Positions 43,532 through 57,041 of a stretch of 64,000 bases of DNA are shown here, one piece after another. The notes below the pieces were generated by a model. The model worked only from the letters and a program-made list of their open reading frames with translations. It searched no databases and was not told where the DNA came from. The stretch comes from Cichorium intybus (lineage: Eukaryota > Streptophyta > Magnoliopsida > Asterales > Asteraceae). Numbering within the stretch: the stretch's first letter is position 1; every line of letters starts with the position of its first letter. The translations under genes and the position numbers were made by a program. The stretch is from positions 84,448,382 to 84,512,381 of the forward strand of contig CM042016.1 of the NCBI GenBank assembly GCA_023525715.1, given 5' to 3'.

Positions 43532-44187
43532 TGTTGGAATAGTGTCCAATGTCATAATTGGTAAGAACTCTCCATTAATAGCATATTTTAAAAGCTTCCA
43601 ACCTCTTTTGCATATACAAACTAACAGCTACCAGCTACCTGCTATCCGCTACCAACTAGTTTTACCAAAAACTTCCTAAGTCTATTAATATATCAAAGCA
43701 AATGTATATTAATTAGAAACTAGAAGTGGATAAAGGACTTAAATGAAAATATCAACAACTTGAATTTTAGAAGTCTTTATCCAAAGAGGGATAAGATAAG
43801 CATGGTACATATTATAAATACCCATCATGATGGGAAATTTTAAGTGATTCCAACAAGGAAATTTTGTGTTTCATCATCCATCCCTATTCCATAGTCGATC
43901 GCTTTCACAAACCCTAAAGAAATGTTGCTTGTTCTTCAAGTAATGTGCTATTCTACTTCAATAAGTGTTGAATCATTGTCTTGGATGCGACTATATTAGA
44001 GAGGTTCCTACTATGGGCCTTGTTCATTCTAGAATTCATATATCTACAGTTTTAAAAAGGTAACCCTTGATCTCCTAGATTAGATTTATAGTTGCAAATC
44101 GCATGTTCTTGTGATCCGTGGTGGAATACGGTCGTTTATTTTGCTTCCACTGTTTGTTTATGATTGTTCTGCTATCGTATTCCAACA
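43532..44187 (+). mobile_element. Candidate copia solo LTR with an older MITE fragment inside
   Basis: Begins TGTTGGAATAGTG and ends TATTCCAACA, so the termini are 10-bp inverted copies in the TG...CA pattern of copia LTRs. A TATAAATA sits at about 43814. I found no flanking 5-bp duplication. At about 43585-43672 there is an inverted fragment of the repeat seen at 19959-20345. Confidence 0.5.
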
Positions 44188-45260
44188 GTTCTTGGATTTC
44201 CAAACATAAAATAGAAAAGTTCGACCAAACCCTTCAAATAACATGCAGTCAGTTTCTTACTCAAACTATGGTAGTTTCTTGGTATTGCCAAAATGATGAC
44301 GAAAAAAGACATTGCCCATTCACACTTCATTTTCTTAGAACAACCATTTAATAAAGAAAAAGAAGACATCATGATCTAGAGGAAACCCAACAAACATAAT
44401 GTCATAAGTAAGAAGCAAAGTGTAGCTTGAGAAGAAAATGAGGCTTGAGAAGAAAAATGTGCAATGAGATTTAAATGTGTTCCATCTACAACGATCACAA
44501 TAAGAGAAGAACAAAAAGAATGTTGTATAATGCAACAAATGACAACAATAATTATATAATAATATGCTCCAAAAGTACGATCTCTGATTTTAGGGAGGAA
44601 GAAGATGGACTAAAATTGGAGAGACGATCGGTTCTTGGGGAATAACATATTAATTCCACCATATTACCAAAATAAAAAGCGAGAGAAAGATCCATATAAA
44701 ACATGAAACGTGATTTCATATTAGAAAGATGATGACAATTATGACAATTTTGGGATAGGATAATATCTTGCTTATAAGCTTATAATATCTTGCCACCTTA
44801 CAGGCTAGTCCAAATATTTTTATAAAAGTTTAGTTTTCTATCATATAAGGTAATAAACACTTGGAACTCTAACCCTCTTTTGATGCAATCCTTTGTTGCT
44901 CTAGCATGTTGCTTGAGCCTTTAATAAAATTCTTGCTGTTTAAAAAAAAAAAAAAAAAAACACTTTTATCAAGAAGTGTTTTTTGTTCAAACTCAATCCT
45001 AAACACCCTTTAAATATAAAGAGGATTGCTTTATCCATTAGATTGTAAAAAACCAAACAAAATAAGATTAAAATCACATGGAAAACAAAACAAAACAAAA
45101 ATGTACACGAGATATCGAAGATCACGATGGGAAATCGGAGGATCTCGTGTTGTGATTATGAGAGTGAAAGGCTGAAAGCTATAAATTGAGAAGCAGGGGG
45201 TTTTATGACAAGATATCCAAACATCAAGGGAGGAAACTGAACTTTTTCACTTGGTAGACC
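44188..45260. other. Intergenic DNA upstream of the TBC gene
   Basis: No gene recognised; contains a poly(A) run at 44941-44960. The TBC gene's promoter should lie at its right edge, but I see no convincing TATA box. Confidence 0.4.
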
Positions 45261-45350
45261 ATGGCGGACCGAGTTGTGCCTCCGGGTCTCAATAAAGACC
45301 GAAGAAGACGGAGTGACAATCCATGGTTTATTTCCAAAAAAGAACCATGA
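45261..45350 (+). promoter_or_regulatory. Possible upstream ORF overlapping the TBC start
   Basis: A 29-codon frame (ATG at 45261) ends in a TGA at 45348-45350 that overlaps the main ATG at 45347 as ATGA. If it is in the mRNA, it could reduce or couple translation of the main frame. Whether the transcript starts upstream of it is unknown. Confidence 0.4.
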
Positions 45351-48300
45351 ATAATACCACCACCGATTTCAAAAACCAAGATCCGAAGCAAGGTACCGCC
45401 CCCATTGATAACAATCTCACAACCCTTGATTCAAGATTCAATCAAACTCTCCGCAATGTACAAGGGTATGCTCGTGTACCCAGATTCCTAGTCTGTAAAT
45501 TAGCATCGTTTCTGACTTATTTTTCCTCATTTTATCAAAAAACAACGCGGACATTCTTGAATATCTTGTGTTTGAAACGAATTACAACAGTTCTGTGGTT
45601 AGTTAGAGAAATCAGTACTATATGATCTGCTGCTTCAATTCTAAAATAGATGTTCGTACTCGATGTTATACCGGAGTGGAAATTTTCACGTAGTTCTGTA
45701 CATTGGGATTATAAAAATGTTGAAATTAGGGTTTTTCCCGGTTTATGTTTGTATACGCAATATGAATCTCGTTTTCATCTCTATTATCTTTTCATCAAGA
45801 AAAGGAAAACAAAAAAGACAACCATCCTTCTCTTACTCTTGATCTTACTTCATTTACGTTGATCGGGCAACTTAATTGGGCTTTACTGTCATCTGAATTT
45901 GATTGTATGTTATCAATATGATATTCGTATTTAGGATTTCTTTTGAGACAATTGAAATTACTTCCTTGTTTTTATCTAGGTTTATAAAGGGTCGAAGCTT
46001 CCCTGGCAAAATCTTGATAACAAGATCGGATCCAGGCGAAATTACCATTCTACCCTCTCCTCGTGTTGATAGTAGTCCCTCTGAGAACATTACAGGTTCA
46101 AGTAAACATGGTGATGATACAAATGAGGTAAATTTAATAAATCCAATTTAAGTCATATATAATACATATATGCACATTGGAACTACATCACTTACATTTT
46201 ATGGTTCATTATTTATTTATTTATTATTATTATTTTTTGTGTAGGATCAAGTTTATAGAAGTAAACCAGATGCTAATACAACTGAAAAACAGTTAAAATC
46301 ATCAATGTCAAATTCTGAGAATACATCAAAAGAGTCTCCAAGGTTTTCAATGAACACTAGGGCTACAGACACTGCCAGGATAATGAAGTTCACAAAAGTG
46401 TTGGGGGGCGTAAACGTCATTTTAGGTACTCTGCGTATTTTTGAAAGTATTTCCTTTAAATTGTTAAATTACTTACACGGTTCTTGCATTTGTGTGTTTT
46501 GGAAATGATTATTTGTGATGATCAGTTTAGATTTTCGGGTAACATATATCTACTTATGATTATGAGACTATATAGTGGTCAAATAGTAGGAGGGCAAAAT
46601 GGTCATTTTACACAGGCTTAATAATCAGATTATACATACTCCATATGGTCATCATATATGATTATATGTTTGGTTCATTTACTTGTTGAATAGTGATTTC
46701 CACTCATACTTTTTCTTTATTCGTTTCATTTATTTATTTATTGCTTTAAGTTTTTATATACTCTTTGTTTATTTTTTTGTATAAATATGAAATTAATCTT
46801 TACAAAACTACAATCTTGCAGACAAATTACGCGAGTTAGCTTGGAGTGGGGTCCCACATTATCTGCGCCCTAATGTTTGGAGGCTCCTTTTGGTAAAAAC
46901 TTGAATTTCCAACTTTAATCAATTAATTATCTAATTATTGAGATACATGTAAAAAAAATGATTATCGAGATAAATATAAAATGGAGACACCATATATGAG
47001 TCTTTTTTTGGCTTAATACAGAAAGAACAACTTAACATATAAAGTCATGGAAACGAGGCTTTTTCTGTAAAACTCAACTTTTTACGAATTTGCCCTTGTA
47101 TTATATTTTATGAAAATATTATTAAATTATGTTGTGTTGAATTTAAATACAAACTGACAACAGGGATATGCACCCCCTAATTCAGATCGAAGGGAGGGAG
47201 TCTTGAAAAGAAAGCGCACCGAGTATTTTGATTGTGTTGCTCAATTTTATGATGTTTCAGATAATGAACGTACCGATGAAGAAATTAATATGCTTAGACA
47301 GGTATTATAAAATCTTGCTAAAAATAGCAACGTACTTTCATTCATTTGTGTATTATGGCATCCCATATTGGTAAAGGCTATTAAGATCATGTGGTTCAAG
47401 ATAAATAATTGGGAAATCTCCAATAAAGTCCCATTATTTTGGGCTAGTTTATAAAGAAGTCCCGCAATTAATTTTATTTACAGAAAAGGACAACATACCG
47501 GCTAACGTATTCAGTTTAGTCCTTTCATCCGTTTACCAGGTTTCTTAGATTAGAAAATTTTAGTAAAGTCCCACTATTTTTGGTCAGTTTATGAAAAAGT
47601 CCCAATGTTGATTTTTTTTTTTACATAAAATAATAGGACTTTTTCATAAACATACCCAAAATAATTGGACTTTATTGGAGATTTCCAATTTAGGAAGCCA
47701 GTTAAACCGGAAGAAAGGGCTAAACTGAATACGTTAGCTGGTATGTTGTCCTTTTCTGTAAATAAAATTAATTTTTGGACTTTTTCATAAATTGGCTCAA
47801 AATAATGGGACTTTATTGGAGATTTCCCTAAATAATTCGAATATTTCTTTGTTAATTGCATTTCATTTGCATTTTTACTTTTTATATTTCTCATATTGCT
47901 TATTTGCAACAATTTAAATTTACTTTTTTTTGTTTCTTTTCCTATAATAGATTGGTGTTGATTGTCCAAGAACCGTGCCTGATGTTACTTTCTTCCAACA
48001 AGTAGAAGTCCAAAAATCATTGGAACGAATTCTCTATACATGGTTAGAATTTCTTTTTAATTTTTAAAAATCCTTTCTTATTGTTATAAATTTTTTTAGG
48101 GTAAATTTAAAAAAAGACACTAAGTTTTCCAAAAAATTTGATTTTGACATTCTGTTATATATATATATATATATATTTTTTCAATTAAGTCACTAACTTT
48201 TAAAAAAATTTCAATTAAGTCAATATGTTTTCAAATTTGTTTCAATTTTGACACGTGAGTGCCATGTCAGCGCCACATCATCAAAGACTGACACGTCATC

Positions 48301-50246
48301 ATGCCACGTCAGCTGAGAACTGGGTTGACCGGTCAAATGGTCAATATTGAAACAAAATTGAAAACATAGTGACTTAATCGAAATTTTTTGAAAACTTAGT
48401 GACTTAATTGAAAAAAAAAAATAACCGAGTGTCAAAAACGATTTTTTTTTAAAACTTAGTGTCTTTTTTGGAATTTACCCATTTTTTTAATAATACTCCC
48501 TCCGTCCCAAAATGATAGTCCATGTTTCCTTTTTAGTTTGTCCCAAAATGTTAGTCCACTTCTAAATATAAATGACATCTTTACCAAAATACTCCTAACT
48601 TTAATTGTAACAGCCAACACATCTAGTGCTGGCATTAAATGCAAAGAAAGGGTAAAACAGTCATTTTGTGGGAAAAAGTAAGATGCATTTAATGTTTTCT
48701 TAATCTTTGTGTTTTTTGTCTGTGGACTATCATTTTGGGACAGAGGGAGTAACATAAACTTATTTCTTGTAAAGTTGTAGCGACATTCTTAAAAAAACAA
48801 AGAATAAGTAGAACAACTTAATAACGAATGTAACTAAAACGAGACGACTTGACTATTTAGTATTTACAAATTTGCCCTTGTTTATTTTTTCGTTAAAAAA
48901 ATTATTTATTGATAATTTCAGGGCAATTCGGCATCCGGCAAGTGGATATGTCCAAGGAATAAATGATCTTGCTACACCTTTTTTAGTAGTTTTTTTGTCG
49001 GAACATTTAGAAGGAAGTGTTGAAAATTGGTCAATTAGTGATTTAGATCATGAAACAATTTCTAATATTGAAGCCGATTGTTATTGGTGTTTATCAAAAT
49101 TACTTGATGGCATGCAAGATCATTATACATTTGCTCAACCGGGAATCCAACGGCTAGTATTTAAACTCAAGGAATTAGTCACACGAATTGATGGTATGCA
49201 CTTTAAAATTATGGCATTGTACTTTTCCATTTCTTCTTATTATAGCATTGTACTTTGAAATTATTTCTTATTAGGGCATTGTAATTTGTACCCTGAAAAA
49301 TATAATAATGTAAAGTACATAGTTGTTTCTTGCATTTATCTCTAATTTTTAAAACCAAGTATACCTCTAAAGAACATGTAATTGTGAGTTTTCATTATAT
49401 GTTTTCAAGATTGTTTATTTACTAGCAAATAAATAATAAGTTATTTTGTTATTTTGAGCTTTTAGAACCGATTGCAAGGCATATGGAAGAGCAAGGGCTT
49501 GATTTTCTTCAGTTTTCTTTTCGATGGTTCAATTGTCTTTTGATACGCGAGGTATGATATATAATTATACATAATATATTCTACTTGTTAACATTTTTTT
49601 TGCTTTTTAGTCTATTATTAACTTTTACAATATAATAATCTCGATATTTATTTTATAGATTCCTTTCCATCTTGTAAACCGTTTATGGGACACATATCTT
49701 GCTGAAGGTGACGCATTGCCCGATTTCCTTATCTATATATTTGCCAGTTTTCTTTTAACGGTAAGATACTAAATCATCTCATATTCGTTATTACACTTTC
49801 TTATTTCCTTTTTTGGACTGAGACCGATGTCAATAGCACCAGATTTTCATCTTTTTTGTCCCACCTTTTTAATGGGACATAAAAGATGCTATTTTGTCCC
49901 ATTGAGACATGAAGTGACAATCACATCTTTTTTGTCCCACCTTTTTGAATGGGACAAAAAAGATAATGTTTTGTCCCATTGAGACATGAAGTGACACTCA
50001 CAGTCGAATACATGTCAGACACAGTACAATGTTGTCTGTTTTGTTATGCCATGTCATGTCTGAATTTTTTTTTTTATAATGTAGTGGTCAGAAGAGCTTC
50101 AAAAACTCGATTTTCAAGAGATGGTGATGTTTCTTCAACATCTTCCAACACAAAATTGGGGTCACCAAGAACTTGAGATGGTGCTTTCAAGAGCGTTTAT
50201 GTGGCATTCCATGTTCAACAGTAGTCCTAGTCACCTTGCCACCTAA
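45347..50246 (+). CDS. TBC-domain Rab GTPase-activating protein, ten exons
   Basis: Exons 45347-45465, 45980-46127, 46245-46425, 46822-46892, 47164-47301, 47951-48042, 48922-49193, 49466-49551, 49659-49760 and 50085-50246. All borders are GT-AG, phases agree, and together they make 456 residues. The N-terminal 150 residues are Ser/Thr-rich with SRFNQTLRNVQG and RSFPGKIL, typical of the plant GYP1/TBC1D22-like group. The TBC domain runs from about 165 to 430. The arginine finger is R226 in IGVDCPR and the glutamine finger Q261 in YVQG, so it should speed GTP hydrolysis on a Rab in membrane traffic. Late motifs LIREIPFHL, RLWDTYLAEGDA and HMWHS-like MWHSMF are complete. An alternative in-frame ATG lies at 45323. 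Introns 5 and 6 hold three MITEs. It appears intact. Confidence 0.93.
47411..47828. mobile_element. MULE-type MITE in TBC intron 5
   Basis: 418 bp. Ends GGGAAATCTCCAATAAAG and CTTTATTGGAGATTTCCC are perfect inverted copies. TAAATAATT flanks it at 47402-47410 and 47829-47837, an exact 9-bp target duplication. Internal copies of the end sequence occur near 47560-47690. Same family as the element at 1-1074. Confidence 0.9.
48099..48480. mobile_element. MULE-type MITE in TBC intron 6
   Basis: 382 bp. Starts GGGTAAATTTAAAAAAAGAC and ends with its inverse (TTTTTTGGAATTTACCC), with ACACTAAGTTTT / AAAACTTAGTGT further in. ATTTTTTTA (48090-48098, 48481-48489) is an exact 9-bp target duplication, though AT-rich. 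The interior has ACGTCA-containing inverted repeats. Confidence 0.85.
48496..48749. mobile_element. Stowaway (Tc1/mariner) MITE in TBC intron 6
   Basis: Ends CTCCCTCCGTCCCAAAATGA and TCATTTTGGGACAGAGGGAG, the classic plant Stowaway terminus, flanked by TA on both sides (48494-48495, 48750-48751). 254 bp and non-coding. It lies only 15 bases from the MULE-type MITE. Confidence 0.93.
49847..50000. repeat. Tandem duplication in TBC intron 9
   Basis: Two units, each CATCTTTTTTGTCCCACCTT followed by AATGGGACA and CATTGAGACATGAAGTGACA, about 77 bases apart. TGTCCCA...TGGGACA makes each unit a hairpin. Related text occurs in F-box introns. Confidence 0.75.
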
Positions 50247-51165
50247 GAAAAAAAAAGTTTATATAAATGCGAGCTTATTCGGTTTCCTTATTTTGTTTGT
50301 ATAACAATATATTAGGTATTCATATTTGTATAATCCAATGTATTATTCGTAGTTGTCATTTCTTGGACATGGTTAAGTTGAGATGGTTGTGCTAATGGAA
50401 ACTTGTACAAGTGCATTTGTCAAAATGAACGATTTATGTATCTGATTTGAATATTGTTGATACATTTGAATGGATAGAGTAATCAGATTTGTACATCGTA
50501 TCTTTGTATCATGTCTATATTAGGGATTTTACTTAAAAAAATGGGCGTACGGTTTCGAAAACATATATTTTTAAGCCCAAAAACTAGGTATCGCCACTTA
50601 ACCCAATAAAGAAAGGGAGATGCCACTCCACCATAAACTTATGTCATATAGGCAAAGACATGTTTCCTAGTTTTAATGGCCTAATATATGTCATATGTGT
50701 TTTTCATTAATGATAGGCCTTCAAATGTAGCTTTGTAAATAAAAGACATATATTATCGATTAAGACAAGTCAAGTCATGATCTTATAATATGTACAAATC
50801 AAGTTCCCTCGATACATTAAAATGCATCAACAATTTTGAGTTTGAATCAACTAAGCAAATTGGTCATTTTCTCAAATGCAATTGTAAAAGATTTTTTAAA
50901 GCAAAAATAACCCTCAAAGCCTTGTTGAGTCCGGTGCCATATGAAAAAAAAAAAGCATTGATATCAACAACTTATGGGAGACTCATCAAACTCACCAACA
51001 ATACATTAATGGACAAAGGAAAAAGTCAAGCAAACCAATCAAGGCAGGAAAAGAAGGAAGCCCTATTACCAAGAACCTATGCCGAACCTCAGTCATTGTC
51101 AAGATAAGTAGCAGCTGCAGTACAAAACATGGAAGTAACACGAGGTAACCAACAAAATCACCAGC
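50247..51165. other. 3' region of the TBC gene and intergenic DNA
   Basis: The 3' UTR probably ends within 50250-50450; the rest has no recognised gene. Confidence 0.45.
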
Positions 51166-51173
51166 CCGACAAC

Positions 51174-51566
<393 letters not shown>

Positions 51567-51946
51567 CCGACAACACAACTAGGGAATGATATGTACCAAC
51601 ACCATACCCTACGATTATACCAACACCACCTAGTCTAGCCATAATGCAGCAGCCACAAATGATACAAATTACAACCATAAGTACCGTTGGCAGTTGGCAC
51701 CACCTGTTGGAAAGAAGAAAGAGTGTTTATTGATATCTTAGGAGTGGTACAATGTTTCAAGTTCTTGCATGGCTATTTATAGTCAAGTTTATTACCTACC
51801 AACTAATTTAAAAAGCATTTATTTGACTTTGAATACTTCAAACTTCCAGAAATCTAACAAGGATGTGGTAAGCACTTATGTAAGCATCTAGAAAAACAAA
51901 TAATTCTGAATTATTACTTGTCATTTTCCCCCTTAATTCAGAATCT

Positions 51947-54900
51947 TCAAACCTTCTTGACTCCAATCAAAATTCTCATCTCTTCGTGATTTGTCTTCGC
52001 TAATGCTTTGGTAAAGATATCTGCTTTTTGCTCCTTACTACAAACATGATGTACTGTAATCTCTCCATTTTCAACACATTCTCTAATGAAGTGATAATGT
52101 ATATCTATATGTTTGCTACGCCCATGGAACACTGGATTCTTCATCAGATCTAATGCTGATTGGTTGTCAACAAACAAGGTAACAGGTGGTACCTTTTGTT
52201 TTGTTATCTCAGTCAGGAGTCGGCGCAACCAGATACCTTCACAAGCTGCCTGAGTTGCAGCCATAAACTCTGCTTCACATGAGGACAATGCCACAACTCT
52301 CTGTTTCTGAGATGCCTACGCGACCAAATTACCATTCACATAGAATGCCATTCCTCCTGTGCTTTTTCTGTCATTCACATTGTTTGCTAGATCGCTATCT
52401 GAGTAACCTGTGACGTTTACTTTGCTTTCTCCTTTCGTGTAAGTCAAACCATGATCGAGAGTGCCTTTCACATATCTTAGTATTCCCTTTACTGCTTGTA
52501 GATGCTGTTCAGTTGGCTTCTCCATGAACCGACTAACTACTCCGACTACAAATGAGATATCAGGGCGTGTATGAGTCAAGTATCTTAAACCTCCGACTAT
52601 ACTTCTATACTCGGTGGGGTTCACTAATTCTCCTTCTCCTTCTTTGGTGAGCTTCAGTTTGTGCTCCATTGGACTCTTAGTGGGGTTGCAGTCCATCATT
52701 CGAGTCTTCTTTAAGATGCTTTTGGCATAAACTTCTTGCTTCAGTGTTATACCTGTTTCCTTTTGGCTTACTTCAATTCCCAAATAATAGGTTAGAAGTC
52801 CAAGATCACTCATCTCAAACTTGACTTTCATATCTGTTTTGAAAGCTTGAATACTTTTGTGACAACTTCCAATTACTAATAAATCATCAACATAAACTCC
52901 GATGATTAAGACATTTTCACCTTCCTTCTTCGTGTAAACAGAGTATTCTTGAGCACATCTGGCAAACCCCAAGCTTTTCAAATACTTATCTAAGCAAGCA
53001 TTACATGCCCTTGGTGCTTGTTTTAGACCGTACAATGCTTTTGATAGCTTGTACACTTTATTGATTTCATCATTCTTCGTGTACCCTTCAGGTTGAGACA
53101 CGTACACCTCTTCTTCCAGAGTACTGTTCAGAAAAGCTGATTTCACGTCAAGATGATGTACACGCCATCCATTTGAGCCTGCGAGAGCTAGGATGACGCG
53201 TACGGTTTCGATCTTGGCCACTGGTGCATAGACTTCGTCATAATCAACTCCTCATTTTTGGACATACCCTTTTGCCACAAGCCTTGCTTTGTACTTCACA
53301 ATCTTTCCGCTTGGATCTCGTTTCACTTTGTACACCCATTTTAACCCTATAGCTTTGTGATCCTTAGGGAGATCGACCAAACTCCAAGTCTTGTTCTTCT
53401 CAATTGATGCTAATTCAGCATTCATAGCTTCAATCCACACTTTTCTCTTGCTTGCTTCCGTGTACGAGACTGGCTCGTCATCATTGCGAATCATCATTAA
53501 TTCTTCAATTTCTTCAGTTTGGTCGTATAAGTCTGTGAATAAGTGGAATCGTTTAGGAGCACCACCGCCTGTGGAGCTTGAGGCGGAGCTTGGAGACGGA
53601 ATTGGGGAATTTTGGGTGATCGGTGAATTGGGTGTATCCGATAAGTTGATGGGTATATTTTGTGAGCTTATCGGGGAGTCTTGTGGAGAGTTTATGGGCT
53701 GGAAACTTTCTTCGGTCTGATCACTGTCACTTTGTGGAGACCTAAGATTTTGTTCCGGTGTTCGTGGTTCCGACTCAGAATCTTCATTGTACAGGTCGTC
53801 TAGGTTAAAACATTCGACGGTGAAGCTCATACCTGGTGTGGCTTTAATTTTTGAACTCTTCTCCCACACCCAACCTTCTTGTTCTTCGAAAACCACATCT
53901 CTACTCACATATATCTTTCCGGTGTCCGGATCAACCAATCTATATGCCTTTGATCCCTTCTCAACTCCCAGATGAACCAATCGCTTACTTCTTTCATCTA
54001 GTTTTGTCAGGTGGCCTTTGGAGACTTTCATATGTGCAACACAACCAAACACCCTAAGATGTTCAACATGTGGCTTTCTCCCTGTCCACATTTCGTATGG
54101 AGTTGTGTCTTTCAATGCTTTCGTGTGAGCTCTGTTTAGAACATAAACATAGTGATTTATAGCTTCACCCCATAACGTGTCTAGCATTTTCATGGTTTTT
54201 AAATTACACCTAACCATCTCCAATACCGTTCGATTTCTCCTCTCTACCACCCCATTTTGCTGTGGAGAATATAGGGATGCGTAATGTCTTTCCAACCCTG
54301 TTTCCTTACAGTATGTGGTGAATTCTTTCGACAAAAATTCACCACCACGATCAGTTCTGAAAACTTTCATCTTCTCCCCGGTTTCAACTTCTACTAAGAT
54401 CCTGAAGTTCTTAAAGACTTGAAGAGCTTCATCTTTTGTCTTTAGCAGATAAACCCACATAACTCTGCTATAGTCATCAACTAACAACATAAAGTACCTA
54501 TTGGCAGATGGTGTAGGGGGTGATACTGGGCCGCATAAATCGCCATGAATTAGTTCAAGCTTCTTCTTTGCTCTATAATTCGTGTGTGTAGGGAATGGAC
54601 TCCTTGTCTGTTTTCCCACGAGGCACCCTTCACAAGGTTGTTGAGGAATGTTTAGTTTTGGCATTCCTTCAACCAGCTTCTTCTCTGCCATGTATTTCAT
54701 TGAATTAAAATTTATATGACCCATTCTCATATGCCACAACCACGTTGGATCACCTATTCGAGCGGTTAGACACATCGAATTGACTTCTTCCAACTCTATC
54801 TTGTACAGTTGATTTGGAGATCTTCTAACCTTCATCAATAACTTCCCTGTTACATCACGGACCCATAAGAATGGATCTTTGATCGTGATTTCATCACCAC

Positions 54901-56214
54901 CCTCTGCTAACTGTCCCAAACTTATGATGTTGCTACATAAGTCTGGAATGTAATAGACTTCATTAAGCTTTCGATGTTCACCATTCTTACATTGAAATAC
55001 GACTGAACCTTTGCCTTCGATCTTTACCTTTGATTCGTTTCCAAACTTCACGTAGCCATGAACAGTCTGATTCAAGTCACGAAACTTATCTTTATCACCG
55101 GTCATGTGATTACTGGCTCCTGTGTCGAGATACCAGATACTTGATCGCTTCACCTCATCATCCCGTTTTCTCAACTCTGGGAATACATTTTCTTCATTTA
55201 AGGAAACTTCACCATTGTCAAACGAAGCTAACAATAGTGCTGGCTCATTGACATCTTGTTCGCGAATCAAGTTGTTTTCTTGTCTTCTTTCACGTCTTGG
55301 GTTTCTACATTCTGCTGCATAGTGGCCGAATTCTTGACAATTGTAGCATTGGACCCTACTTTTATCTTGATTATTTAAAATGCTACGACCTCCATCTTTC
55401 TGGTAGTGTGATCCACCTCTGCCACGACCACTACGACCACCATGACCACTGCTGTTTCCTCCTATTCCTCTGCCTCTGCCTCACGAACCTCCAAATCCGC
55501 ACGATTTGATTTAGATCTGGAGTCACCTTCTCCCTTCTTCTTATTTCTCTCTGACCACTCTTGGTGTGTTAAGAGAAGTTTTCGATCATCACTATCACCA
55601 TGGCCTCTCATTCTTTCTTCATGTGCTTTGAGCCTTCTGATCACTTCTTCCACAGTCATCTTGTCTAGACCTCCAAATTGCTCAAGTGTTGAGGCGATTT
55701 GGAGAAATCTGCTTGGTACTGCCCTTAACAACTTCTTTACCACATATGACTCCTCCACCGTGTCTCCCAATGCTCGCATGGTACTCACGATATTGTTCAC
55801 CTTCACAGCGAACTCATCCACTCCTTCTGATTCCTTCATGTTCAGTGATTCAAACTCAGCCTTTAGAGTTTGAATTCTGGCGGTCCTCACTCTTTCTTCT
55901 CCCATAAACTGCGTCTTCAAGGCTTCCCATGCTTCCTTGGATGTTTTCTTTTTTGCCAATCCAAGTAGCAAATCTTCTGGAATGCTCTGATAGATGGCCG
56001 CCAAAGCCATCTTGTCTTTTTTCACATCTACTGCCGTGTTTGTAGTTCGTGGCTCAACAGCATCCCACACACCTTGGGCTTGCATGAACACTTTCATCTT
56101 GATCGCCCATGCAGCATAATTCGTTCTTGACAACATCGGATAGTGGAGGGTGACCTGTCCATCCTTTTCACCATTGTTTCCTGCCATCTCTTCTCGAGAT
56201 TGGTACTTGGGCAT
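51947..56214 (-). pseudogene. Copia gag-pol with one frameshift and three stops
   Basis: Gag from the ATG at 56214 (MPKYQSREEM) or 56187 (MAGNNGE) contains the UBN2 region. A frameshift near 55497 and a TGA at 55481-55483 interrupt it before the knuckle CYNCQEFGHYAAEC (about 55309-55350). Protease is WYLDTGASNHMTG; the integrase has HMRMGH, CEGCLVGK, DDYSR and PQQNGVVERRNRT; RT has KARLVAKGYVQK, then TGA (53249-53251), then VKSAFLNSTLEEEVY, YGLKQAPR and VYVDDLLVIG. A TAG (about 52313) falls in RNase H before ASQKQRVVALSSCEAEF, where Trp is expected. Domain order is Ty1-copia (integrase before RT). The motifs are otherwise well preserved. Confidence 0.92.
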
Positions 56215-56224
56215 AAACAACAAT

Positions 56225-56600
56225 ATAACCCCTTTTTTTTAAATATAGGGGCCAAAAGACAAATTTTTTGAAGTTTAGGAGGTAAAATGGATATTTTTAG
56301 AAGTTCGGGGTTAAAACTAAACTTTTTGGAAGTTCTGGGGCTAAAATAAACTTTTACAAAATTTCAGGGTTAAAACTGAACTTTTTCGGAGATTCTGGAG
56401 CTAAAACGAACTTTTACAGAATTTCGTGATTAAAATTGCAATTTTCTGAAAGTTCAGGGGCTAAACTGCAATTTTCTGAAAGTTCAGGGGCTAAACTGCA
56501 ATTTTCTGAAAGTTCAGGGGCCTGTTTTGCAGTTTCTGGAATTTCAGGGGCTGTTTTGCAATTTATGGAACTTCAGGGTCTGTTTTGCAATTTCTGCTAC
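56225..56600 (-). repeat. Tandem repeat array in the copia leader
   Basis: Three near-perfect 30-bp units (AACTGCAATTTTCTGAAAGT then TCAGGGGCTA, about 56430-56520) are surrounded by more diverged copies over about 350 bases. They lie between PBS and gag on the minus strand, so they are part of the RNA leader. Length variation between copies of the element would be expected here. Confidence 0.85.
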
Positions 56601-57041
56601 AGTGTCGTCTTCTCCGGCGAACTGGTCACTATTCAGGCCAAACTTTTACCTAACGTTTGGAGGTCTTCCGGTGGTCGAAAAATTCCGAAAAATATATATT
56701 CAGAATCCTGAGAGCGATACCTTTCCAATGGTGTGCTCAGAAATTGATTTAGAGACAAAATTTTTTTTTTACCAAAAACAAGTGGCTGCGCAGAAGCTAC
56801 TCTATAGCTCTGATACCAAATGTTGGAAAGAAGGAGTGTTTATTGATATCTTAGGAGTGGTACAATGTTTCAAGTTCTTGCATGGCTATTTATAGTCAAG
56901 TTTATTACCTACCAACTAATTTAAAAAGCATTTATTTGACTTTGAATACTTCAAACTTCCAGAAATCTAACAAGGATGTGGTAAGCACTTATGTAAGCAT
57001 CTAGAAAAACAAATAATTCTGAATTATTACTTGTCACCACC

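Larger units (their letters stand above)
51705..57036 (-). mobile_element. Young Ty1-copia element, minus strand
   Basis: LTRs at 51705-51923 (3') and 56821-57036 (5') are nearly identical apart from a 3-base length change, and CCACC flanks both sides (51700-51704, 57037-57041). The PBS is the inverse of TGGTATCAGAGC at 56807-56818; a purine tract AAGGGGGAAAA (minus strand) abuts the 3' LTR. Gag, protease, integrase, RT and RNase H follow in copia order. Near-identical LTRs imply recent insertion, yet the coding region already has a frameshift and several nonsense changes. Confidence 0.95.
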
